A DNA stretch of 8,885 bases from Alphaproteobacteria bacterium (lineage in GTDB: Bacteria; Pseudomonadota; Alphaproteobacteria; Micavibrionales; Micavibrionaceae), in contig JALZUF010000234.1 in the NCBI GenBank assembly GCA_023301785.1, positions 1 to 8,885 on the forward strand, in the 5' to 3' direction. The translations under genes and the position numbers were made by a program. The notes under the pieces are model-generated. The model had not been told where the DNA came from and ran no database searches. It saw nothing but the letters and a program-made list of their open reading frames with translations. Within the stretch, counting starts at the first letter, position 1. The number at the start of each line of letters is the position of its first letter. Below are positions 1 through 5,798 of the stretch, one piece after another.

Positions 1-61
1 GGTTTTAACATCATTCATATTAACCGTTCTTTTTTCGACGATGTTTTTCACAAGATTACAG

Positions 62-90
62 CTGGCCACGTGAGTGTTGCCGGTTTTTTT
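62..90 (+). terminator. Probable rho-independent terminator of an upstream gene
   Basis: CTGGC (62-66) pairs with GCCGG (79-83), including one T-G wobble. CAC (67-69) pairs with GTG (74-76) around a four-base loop, GTGA, with a two-base TT bulge at 77-78. Seven T residues follow directly (84-90). An alternative pairing of GCCAC (65-69) with GTGGC (91-95) is followed by a second T-run (96-100). The T-runs lie only on the plus-strand side, so it would stop transcription entering from the left and separate rsfS from whatever lies upstream. The energy was not computed. Confidence 0.55.
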
Positions 91-134
91 GTGGCTTTTT
101 GCCAAAGAATTATCTAGATTTTTGTTAATAGTAA

Positions 135-141
135 AAAGGAG
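135..141 (+). promoter_or_regulatory. Strong Shine-Dalgarno site ahead of rsfS
   Basis: AAAGGAG is close to a perfect anti-16S match. It lies 39 bases before the first in-frame ATG of rsfS (181), which is too far for that start. It is exactly 6 bases before an in-frame ATT codon at 148-150. It therefore bears on the choice of rsfS start: either ATT is the real start, or the ATG at 181 uses the weaker GGGA at 169-172, 8 bases upstream. Confidence 0.55.
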
Positions 142-180
142 ATACACATTCTAACAACAGATCAAAATGGGACATTTGAA

Positions 181-546
181 ATGTCCGACCTTAAAGACTT
201 AATCGTAAAATCACTTGATGATGATAAGGCTTTAGATATCGAAGCAATCGATTTAGAAAAGAAATCAGCCATTGCTGATTATATTGTCATTGCTACTGGA
301 ACATCATCTGCCCACGTTAAGGGGATCGCCGATAAACTGAAAGATCGTTTGAACGCACGTGGCATTAAAAATGTTCGTATGGAAGGTGCATCACAGGGCG
401 ATTGGATTGTACTTGATGCTGGGGACGTTGTTGTCCACCTCTTCAGACCCGAAGTTCGCGAATTCTATAACATTGAAAAAATGTGGTCAGCAGACTTTGG
501 CGGTATGAACCCAAACGATGGCGGTACTGACATACAGATGGCTTAA
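181..546 (+). CDS. rsfS: Ribosomal silencing factor RsfS (Iojap/YbeB/DUF143 family)
   Basis: RsfS binds ribosomal protein uL14 on the 50S subunit and blocks subunit joining, lowering translation in stationary phase or starvation. The 121-residue product carries the family pattern throughout: KSLDDDKALDI near residues 10-20, the IADYIVIATGTS strand (31-42), the GDWIVLDAGDVVVHLFRP core (73-90) and the closing EVREFYNIEKMW (91-102). It is somewhat longer than the E. coli protein of about 105 residues because of a short polar C-terminal tail. The ATG at 181 is the first in-frame canonical start, but the good Shine-Dalgarno site fits an in-frame ATT at 148 better. That start would add 11 residues, and alphaproteobacterial RsfS proteins often have a short N-terminal extension. 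The gene is 61 bp ahead of rlmH, its usual partner. Family assignment is very secure; the start is not. Confidence 0.96.
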   Translation: MSDLKDLIVKSLDDDKALDIEAIDLEKKSAIADYIVIATGTSSAHVKGIADKLKDRLNARGIKNVRMEGASQGDWIVLDAGDVVVHLFRPEVREFYNIEKMWSADFGGMNPNDGGTDIQMA

Positions 547-607
547 AAACAGCCTAAAACTCTATAAAACACCTTCACTTTTCCCTGATTTCAGGCGACC
601 ATGAGGC

Positions 608-1057
608 ATGGGATTCAACAGCCACATTATTGCCGTCGGACGTATGAAAAAATCATCTTCATTTTCCCCCGCCTACCAAGAATATGAAAAACGTTTAAAG
701 GGAAAACTTGAGCTTTTTGAACTTGAAGGTCGCGATCAAAAAGAAGAACTCGCCAAGATAGACGCGAAACTCAACCCCACCTCTCCTATTATCGCTTTGG
801 ACGAAACAGGCAAGACACTCTCCAGTGTTGAATTTTCAAACAAAATTACAGACATTCAAAACATTAAAACAGGCGCCTTTCAATTTATCATTGGCGGTGC
901 AGACGGTTTGGACGACACCATCCGCAACAAAGCTGACCTTATCTTAAGCTTTGGTCGCCTGACGTGGCCCCATATGCTGGCGCGCGTTATGCTGATCGAA
1001 CAAATCTACCGCGCGCAACTTATCCTCGCTAATCACCCTTATCATCGGGAAGGGTAA
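608..1057 (+). CDS. rlmH: 23S rRNA (pseudouridine-1915-N3)-methyltransferase RlmH
   Basis: RlmH is a SPOUT-class methyltransferase that uses S-adenosylmethionine to methylate pseudouridine 1915 in helix 69 of 23S rRNA on assembled ribosomes. The 149-residue product is close to the usual 155. Visible signatures are IIAVGRMK (7-14), the LDETGK strand (64-69), the SAM-knot FIIGGADGL (93-101), LSFGRLTWPHMLARVMLIEQ (113-132) and the C-terminal HPYHR (143-147). The start is fixed by an in-frame stop at 602-604 just upstream, leaving ATG 608 as the first possible start. No well-spaced Shine-Dalgarno site is seen: GAGG (603-606) is too close, and AGG at 593 is 12 bases away. The gene ends 3 bases before envC, so the pair is very likely co-transcribed. 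Confidence 0.97.
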   Translation: MGFNSHIIAVGRMKKSSSFSPAYQEYEKRLKGKLELFELEGRDQKEELAKIDAKLNPTSPIIALDETGKTLSSVEFSNKITDIQNIKTGAFQFIIGGADGLDDTIRNKADLILSFGRLTWPHMLARVMLIEQIYRAQLILANHPYHREG

Positions 1058-1060
1058 AAC

Positions 1061-2236
1061 ATGCGTTTCATTCTTCTCATCTTGATCTTTTTTATTGCGA
1101 CACCAGCCATGGCGCAAACGCCTACGCCTTCTGCGCACCCCTTAAAGGATGTCGAGAGTAAAATGGTGCGCTCAAAAGAGGAAAAGAAAAAACTCCAAGC
1201 CGAACTCAAAAAAATTGAGTCCAATATGTCCTCCCAACGCAAAAAGCTAATCTCTGTCGCAAAGAATATTAAAGGCAATGAGAACACGCTTGTCCGCCTT
1301 GAAAAGAATATTGCGACAAAACAAGATGAACAGCGTCGCATCGAAGCTAAGCTTACAGAAGATAAAAAATCTATCTCTGAATTAGTGCTGGCGTTAGAGC
1401 GCATCAGACGCATTCCTCCCGAAGCTGTGATGGCGCGCCCCGACTCTCCTCTTAAGACAGCGCAAAGCACCATGCTACTTCAGAGTATCCTGCCGCGCGT
1501 CTATAAACGTGCCGATCAATTAAAAGCCGATTTAAAAAAACTAGACGAACTTATCGTTAGCCTTGAAGAAGATCGCAACAAAGCCATCGTTGTTGCAAAG
1601 AAACTTCAAAAAGATCAAAAGTCACTTTCTCATATGTTGACCAAGCGTGAGACAATTTACGCCCGCACAGAAAAAGATATTGAACGCCAAAAGAGCCAAC
1701 TCAAAGCCATCTCACAACAGGCCAGCAGTTTAAAAGAGCTAGTCAAGAAGATCGAAGCCAAACAACGTCGCGAGGCCGCTGCACGTAAAAAGAAGAAGAA
1801 AAGCAATTTCCGTACGGCGTCCGTCACAAACAAAGCCACCCCTATCCCCAAAACAGGATCAGCACAACTTCCCGTTAGTGGTATTATGGCGGTTGGTTAC
1901 GGAAAGACAGATGACATTGGTGCTGTTTCTCAAGGTATTAAGATCAAATCCCGTAAAAACGCCCTTATTGTTGCCCCCATGGGCGGCGTGGTCGATTATG
2001 CGGGGAAATTTAAAGGTTACGGTCAAATTATCATCTTAAAACACCAAAAAGGCTACCACAGCCTCATCGCTGGCTTCGGCAAAATTGATACTGCTGTTGG
2101 GCGTGCCGTTGTTGCCGGAGAACCCATTGGAAAAATGGCAAGTTCTGGTGGAAAAGATGCTGAAACACTATATTATGAGTTACGTTACAAAGGAAATCCG
2201 GTGAACCCTTCCAAGAAAATATCCGGACTTAAATAA
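1061..2236 (+). CDS. envC: EnvC-like murein hydrolase activator with degenerate LytM (M23) domain
   Basis: This is a periplasmic protein expected to activate N-acetylmuramoyl-L-alanine amidases at the division site. The 391-residue product starts with a signal peptide (hydrophobic 3-15, likely cleavage after ATPAMA at residue 18). Long Lys/Glu-rich coiled coils follow (about 28-115 and 148-245), interrupted by a RIPPEAVMARPDSP segment (117-130) typical of alphaproteobacterial EnvC. A lysine-rich linker (243-247) leads to a C-terminal LytM fold (about 268-385). The zinc ligands of active M23 peptidases are gone: the His and Asp of the HxGxD-like site appear as Ser290 and Lys294, and the HxH motif appears as Thr369-Leu-Tyr371. 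So it is an activator, not an enzyme, like E. coli EnvC. GGGAAGGG within the rlmH tail can serve as ribosome binding site. No partner amidase is in the window. The symbol is by family. Confidence 0.9.
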   Translation: MRFILLILIFFIATPAMAQTPTPSAHPLKDVESKMVRSKEEKKKLQAELKKIESNMSSQRKKLISVAKNIKGNENTLVRLEKNIATKQDEQRRIEAKLTEDKKSISELVLALERIRRIPPEAVMARPDSPLKTAQSTMLLQSILPRVYKRADQLKADLKKLDELIVSLEEDRNKAIVVAKKLQKDQKSLSHMLTKRETIYARTEKDIERQKSQLKAISQQASSLKELVKKIEAKQRREAAARKKKKKSNFRTASVTNKATPIPKTGSAQLPVSGIMAVGYGKTDDIGAVSQGIKIKSRKNALIVAPMGGVVDYAGKFKGYGQIIILKHQKGYHSLIAGFGKIDTAVGRAVVAGEPIGKMASSGGKDAETLYYELRYKGNPVNPSKKISGLK

Positions 2237-2240
2237 GGAA
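2237..2240 (+). promoter_or_regulatory. Ribosome binding site of ctpA
   Basis: The core GGAA, read as AAGGAA (2235-2240) together with the end of the envC stop codon, lies 8 bases before the ctpA ATG at 2249. It is the only clear, well-placed Shine-Dalgarno site at a junction in the second half of this operon. This suggests ctpA is translated independently, whereas the two genes after it appear to rely on coupling. Confidence 0.6.
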
Positions 2241-2248
2241 AATAAAAT

Positions 2249-3640
2249 ATGCGCATCTTCGGTCTCTTAATGATTGGCTTCACTCTTATCTCTTGCTCAA
2301 ATGTTATGGCGCAAGAAAGCAAACCAGATACAAAAGAAGAAAAGCCCCTTTCTGCTGAAGAAAAGAAAGCCGCTGAGACTGCTGAAAAGCTCAAAGAGCA
2401 AACGGCGCAAGACACATACCGCCAGCTCAACCTATTCGGCGATGTATTCGAACGTGTGCGTTCACAATATGTTGAACCAATGACAGATGAAGACTTGGTT
2501 GAAAATGCTGTTGAAGGATTACTATCAAGTCTCGATCCACACTCCTCATATTTGGACGATGATGATTTCAAAGACATGCAAGTTCAAACACGCGGTGAGT
2601 TCGGCGGTTTAGGAATCGAAGTCACCATGGAAAATGGTTTCGTTAAAGTTGTCTCTCCTATCGATGAAACGCCTGCGGCCAAAGCGGGCGTTCAGGCTGG
2701 TGACTACATCACGCACCTTGATGGTGAACAAGTTCTTGGCCTATCCCTATCCGAAGCCGTTGATAAAATGCGCGGTAAAGTTGGCGAGCCAATCTTGATT
2801 ACTGTGGTTCGTGAAGGCGCAGAAGAAACATTAGAAATCGAAATCATCCGTGATGTTATCAAAATTCAATCCGTAAAAAGTCGTATTGAACAGGATGATA
2901 TTGGTTATATTCGTGTAACAACATTTAACCAAAACACAATGCCCGGCGTTGAAAAAGCTTTCGCAGACATCAAAAAAGAAGGCGGCGATAAAATTATTGG
3001 TTATGTTGTCGATCTTAGAAATAATCCAGGTGGTCTTCTGGACCAAGCCATCAAAGTCTCTGATGCTTTCCTTGATAAAGGTGAAATCGTATCAACGCGC
3101 GGTCGTAACGAAAGCGATACAAAGCGTGACAACGCTACCAAAGGCGACTTGGCTGATGGTAAGCCGATCATAGCCCTTGTGAATGGTGGCTCTGCGTCTG
3201 CGTCTGAGATTGTGGCCGGTGCGCTTCAAGATCACCGCCGTGCGATCATTCTCGGCACACAAACTTTCGGTAAAGGTTCTGTGCAAACGGTTATTCCATT
3301 GCCGGGTCACGGTGCTATGCGTTTAACAACGGCGCGTTACTACACACCATCTGGCCGTTCTATTCAGGCCGAAGGTATTAAGCCTGACATTATTGTTGAG
3401 CAAGCCAAACTTGAAGAACTTGCGAATGGAAACCGCCCACGTGAAAGTGATCTTCGTGGCGCACTATCAAATGACAGTAAAGTCACTAAAAAGCTTAAAG
3501 CTCTTAAAGGTGACAAAGACAAAGAAGAAGAGCCTGCAGATTATCAACTTATTCGTGCCATTGATCTGATGCGCGGCGTTATCCTTTATGGGGACCGCGT
3601 CTTACCTGCTAATGATAATGCGAAACAAGCGAAAAAATGA
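2249..3640 (+). CDS. ctpA: C-terminal processing peptidase, S41 family (CtpA/Prc-like) with PDZ domain
   Basis: A periplasmic serine protease with a Ser/Lys dyad that trims or degrades envelope proteins; in other proteobacteria relatives control peptidoglycan hydrolases. In the 463-residue product the order is: N-terminal export signal (1-21); acidic/lysine-rich linker (24-55); an N-terminal helical part with LLSSLDPHSSYL (91-102); a PDZ domain (about 115-200) with GEFGGLGIEV and AAKAGVQAGD; then the S41 core with VVDLRNNPGG (253-262). The dyad is Ser317 in GGSASASE and Lys342 in TFGKGSVQ, 25 residues apart as in Prc, with Gln346 also present, so it looks active. The signal contains a lipobox-like LISC (13-16), so it may be a lipoprotein; alternatively signal peptidase I cuts near VMA-QE. 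The start overlaps nothing and has a good ribosome binding site; the stop overlaps the next start as ATGA. Confidence 0.95.
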   Translation: MRIFGLLMIGFTLISCSNVMAQESKPDTKEEKPLSAEEKKAAETAEKLKEQTAQDTYRQLNLFGDVFERVRSQYVEPMTDEDLVENAVEGLLSSLDPHSSYLDDDDFKDMQVQTRGEFGGLGIEVTMENGFVKVVSPIDETPAAKAGVQAGDYITHLDGEQVLGLSLSEAVDKMRGKVGEPILITVVREGAEETLEIEIIRDVIKIQSVKSRIEQDDIGYIRVTTFNQNTMPGVEKAFADIKKEGGDKIIGYVVDLRNNPGGLLDQAIKVSDAFLDKGEIVSTRGRNESDTKRDNATKGDLADGKPIIALVNGGSASASEIVAGALQDHRRAIILGTQTFGKGSVQTVIPLPGHGAMRLTTARYYTPSGRSIQAEGIKPDIIVEQAKLEELANGNRPRESDLRGALSNDSKVTKKLKALKGDKDKEEEPADYQLIRAIDLMRGVILYGDRVLPANDNAKQAKK

Positions 3641-4794
3641 GTTCTTTTAAGAAAAACTTAGAAGATGCCATGGAAGAAGAGCAAGGCGATGTGCCTGCTC
3701 AAGATGATAGTGTAAAGAAAGCAAAAAAGAAAAAATCTAAAAAAAGTAAATCTTCAAAGAAGATAGAATTTTCTTTTAAATCTTTTATCACTGGACTTGG
3801 ATTTTGTTTTTTCCTATCAGGATGCCTTGCCGTATGGACACTGTTCAATGCGGACACCACCATACAAAAACTGCAAAGCACTCTACCTTCCAAAACGACA
3901 ATCGTTGAAACGTCGAGCAGTCCTTATCCAGACGAAACAACCATCACGATGACGGGCGAACCTATTGAGGTTGATCCGCTTGTCGCAAAAAAGCCCGTTG
4001 ATGTTGATCCCTCAACAGAAAGTATGATGGAAAAAGAAGAAGAAGAAGAAGAAGTTGTTGAACTTGCCCCAGATGAGAAACCTCACCGCAAGAATGCCGT
4101 TCCTTTTTCTAAAAAAACGGATAAGCCGCTCTTATCTTTTGTTATTTATGACCTAGGGTTATCGCAGATAAAAACAGCCAATATCATTGAAAACTTCTCT
4201 CCTGAAATCAGCTTGGCGTTTTCGCCCTATGCCAAAAATTTAGAAACGCAAACTATGACCGCGCAAGAAGACGGTCACGAAATTTGGTTAACCCTGCCTT
4301 TGGAAACGAAAGAATACCCGCTGAATGACCCAGGCCCCTCTTCACTTCTTATCAACGCCTCGACTAAAAAGAACAAAGCACGTTTGGCAAAAGTATTAAA
4401 CGCCACGAACAACCAAGTAGGCTACATCAGCCAACCTGATCACGTCTTTAAACCAGAAGATGCCAGTGTTAACCCCGCGCTTCGTGATATCTTCGTCAAA
4501 GGCTACGCCATTATCGATAGCAACATTTCAATGCGTAGTTTCGTTGGCGGTGTTGCTGATCGCGGCGATTATCCTTACGCGCAAAATATGTTATGGCTTG
4601 ACGATACAATCACTCCTATCAGCTTTAATCAAAAAATCAGACGTATTTCTGAAATGGGTAAGAGTAAAAAAGATATTATTGTTATGCTGCGCCCCTACCC
4701 AGCCAGCCTCAAAGCCGTTCAAAAATTCTTGAACTCGCAAGCCGCAGATCAATTTGAAATGGCGCCTGTGTCGGCTCAACTCATTAACAAATAA
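3637..4794 (+). CDS. Divergent polysaccharide deacetylase family protein (YibQ-like), probably non-catalytic
   Basis: 385 residues. A lysine-rich cytoplasmic stretch (27-42) precedes one membrane helix (about 48-70). A periplasmic acidic linker follows, including a run of glutamates (134-139), and the deacetylase-fold domain starts near 165. Family marks are LSFVIYDLGLS (166-176), LAFSPYA (193-199), DGHEIWLTLPLE (212-223), NDPGP (230-234) and DIFVKGYAIIDSN (284-296). Compared with E. coli YibQ as I recall it, the catalytic-base Asp of the DD pair is Tyr171 (Asp172 is kept), the NNHMGS His aligns with Gln266, and the HPHP motif is RPYP (352-355). Hydrolase activity is therefore doubtful; alphaproteobacterial members of this family are often similarly degraded. 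It overlaps the ctpA stop by 4 bases with no clear Shine-Dalgarno site, so it is likely translationally coupled. It probably has an envelope role; the exact function is unknown. Confidence 0.85.
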   Translation: MSSFKKNLEDAMEEEQGDVPAQDDSVKKAKKKKSKKSKSSKKIEFSFKSFITGLGFCFFLSGCLAVWTLFNADTTIQKLQSTLPSKTTIVETSSSPYPDETTITMTGEPIEVDPLVAKKPVDVDPSTESMMEKEEEEEEVVELAPDEKPHRKNAVPFSKKTDKPLLSFVIYDLGLSQIKTANIIENFSPEISLAFSPYAKNLETQTMTAQEDGHEIWLTLPLETKEYPLNDPGPSSLLINASTKKNKARLAKVLNATNNQVGYISQPDHVFKPEDASVNPALRDIFVKGYAIIDSNISMRSFVGGVADRGDYPYAQNMLWLDDTITPISFNQKIRRISEMGKSKKDIIVMLRPYPASLKAVQKFLNSQAADQFEMAPVSAQLINK

Positions 4795-4796
4795 TC

Positions 4797-5273
4797 ATGA
4801 CAAATCCTCTCTATAGACCCTGTGCAGGTATCGCGCTTTTTAATGATGCTGGAAAAGTATTTGTTGGCGAACGCATCGACACACCGGGCGCATGGCAAAT
4901 GCCACAGGGCGGCATTGATGCTGGCGAGGATTTAAATGCCGCTGCATTTCGTGAGCTAAAAGAAGAAATAGGCACCGACAAGGCTGAAGTCTTAGAGATC
5001 ATGAAAGACAAAATCTTATATGATATTCCCCAAGAAATCTTGGATCGTCTTCATAAAATTTGGGAGACACCCTATATAGGCCAAGAACAAACTTGGATCG
5101 CCATGCGCTTTAATGGCAAAGACAGCGATATCGCCCTAGATGCCGACGACCACCCAGAGTTCAGCCAATGGCAATGGGTTGATCTTGATAAAACCCTAGA
5201 TCTTATTGTGCCCTTCAAACGTGATACCTATAAAATCATCATTGATAAGTTTGAAAAATATTCAAAAATCTAA
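4797..5273 (+). CDS. rppH: RNA 5'-pyrophosphohydrolase RppH (Nudix hydrolase)
   Basis: RppH removes pyrophosphate from the 5' end of primary transcripts, which triggers 5'-end-dependent RNase E decay; the plant-type relatives cleave dinucleoside polyphosphates. The 158-residue product is the usual size. It shows YRPCAGIALFN at the start (6-16), GAWQMPQGG (31-39), and a complete Nudix box from Gly38 to Thr60 (Gly38, Glu44, then REL-KEEIGT 52-60, with metal-binding Glu53, Glu56 and Glu57). IWETPYIGQEQTW (88-100) and the C-terminal PEFSQWQWV (120-128) are also typical of RppH. It starts 2 bases after the deacetylase-like stop with no visible Shine-Dalgarno site, suggesting reinitiation. Its last 12 bases overlap the end of a convergent minus-strand gene. 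It is the usual last gene of this conserved cluster. Confidence 0.95.
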   Translation: MTNPLYRPCAGIALFNDAGKVFVGERIDTPGAWQMPQGGIDAGEDLNAAAFRELKEEIGTDKAEVLEIMKDKILYDIPQEILDRLHKIWETPYIGQEQTWIAMRFNGKDSDIALDADDHPEFSQWQWVDLDKTLDLIVPFKRDTYKIIIDKFEKYSKI

Positions 5274-5798
5274 TTTTTTCCTTACATACTCATCTGATAA
5301 AAACAACGAGATATAACCTGGCAACCATATACACGTTAGCAAGATCACAATTGCGTTTTGGTTTAAGATAGAACCAATAAGAATAAAAACTGTACTTGTT
5401 CCAGCAATAACCGCGACCCCTGCCAACGGGTACTTATCAATCAAATCAAACGGTTTTGGCAAATCATACTGTTTATTAAACTCTCTTTGAAACGCAGATC
5501 GAAGCACCAGAAACTCTCCTAGAATACCAATAATACCACCAAGATATTGTGAAGGCACACCGCTTCCTGAGTCTGTAAAAGCAATCAACGCATACGCCGC
5601 CATCGAAGACATCGCGATATAAAACAGCCACCTGTGATTGTGCGCGGATAAATACAGAGTTATAGAACTGCTAATAAAAAGCAAAGACGCGATCAAATAA
5701 TAATAATTTAAACTGCTATAATTACTCAGCAAAAATATAATATTGGCTGCTAAAAATAATGCCCCCGATGCACGTCTAAATAACGTGTAATGCGGCAT
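5262..5798 (-). CDS. Unrecognised six-helix integral membrane protein coupled to tolB
   Basis: I do not recognise the family. The 178-residue product is strongly hydrophobic with about six predicted membrane helices (roughly 10-26, 32-50, 57-75, 84-100, 125-145 and 148-167). There is a charged loop between helices 4 and 5 (KQYDLPKPFDLIDKYP, 109-124) and a basic C-terminus (VRKKLDF). No signal peptide, catalytic motif or cofactor site is evident. The start overlaps the tolB stop by one base (TAATG on the minus strand) with no Shine-Dalgarno site, so its translation should depend on tolB. Its codons look AT-richer than those of tolB (many TTA, ATA and AGA). The end overlaps rppH by 12 bp. pal commonly follows tolB; this gene takes that place and is not pal. 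The reading frame is long, intact and coupled, so the gene is likely real. Confidence 0.8.
   Translation of the reverse strand: MPHYTLFRRASGALFLAANIIFLLSNYSSLNYYYLIASLLFISSSITLYLSAHNHRWLFYIAMSSMAAYALIAFTDSGSGVPSQYLGGIIGILGEFLVLRSAFQREFNKQYDLPKPFDLIDKYPLAGVAVIAGTSTVFILIGSILNQNAIVILLTCIWLPGYISLFLSDEYVRKKLDF

Larger units (their letters stand above)
1..180. other. Upstream non-coding region, left edge to rsfS
   Basis: No gene can be supported here. On the plus strand, frame 3 stops at 6-8, frame 2 at 71-73 and frame 1 at 115-117; none of the short peptides is recognisable. On the minus strand one frame stays open from about 130 to the left edge, with an ATG at 18-16, but only six codons follow that ATG before the edge. 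The region holds a terminator-like hairpin (62-90), AT-rich DNA from 96 to 135 that could carry a promoter, and a strong Shine-Dalgarno site. The nearest promoter-like pair is TTGCCA (99-104) with the poor -10 match TGTTAA (123-128), so I do not call a promoter. nadD, the frequent upstream neighbour of rsfS, is not seen in these bases. Confidence 0.6.

Noticed and set aside
1..18. Minus-strand ATG at 18 reading off the left edge (MNDVKT), possibly a divergent gene
   Set aside because: Only six codons are visible, no convincing ribosome binding site precedes it, and the peptide matches nothing I know. Flanking sequence is needed.
1..117. Plus-strand frame 1 open from the edge to TAG at 115-117
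   Set aside because: It would run through the terminator-like hairpin, and the 38-residue peptide resembles no known C-terminus, so coding is not supported.
167..202. Eleven-codon reading frame (ATG at 167) overlapping the rsfS start, as a leader peptide
   Set aside because: The strong Shine-Dalgarno site is about 25 bases away, and the peptide shows no attenuator features such as repeated regulatory codons.
540..554. GGCT...AGCC hairpin right after the rsfS stop as a terminator
   Set aside because: The stem is only 4 bp and no T-run follows. rlmH lies 61 bp downstream in the same direction.
563..568. TATAAA as a -10 box for a separate rlmH promoter
   Set aside because: No acceptable -35 hexamer at 16-18 bp upstream; AT-rich DNA makes such hexamers common.
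1042..1473. Long minus-strand reading frame opposite envC (and similar ones at 2185-2577 and 3092-3310)
   Set aside because: They lie wholly inside well-recognised genes on the other strand, and their translations are low-complexity shadows with no family features.
5264..5278. Perfect A/T palindrome at the convergent junction as a bidirectional terminator
   Set aside because: It has six A-T pairs, a three-base loop and no G-C pair; far weaker than ordinary intrinsic terminators. Reported only as part of the overlap finding.
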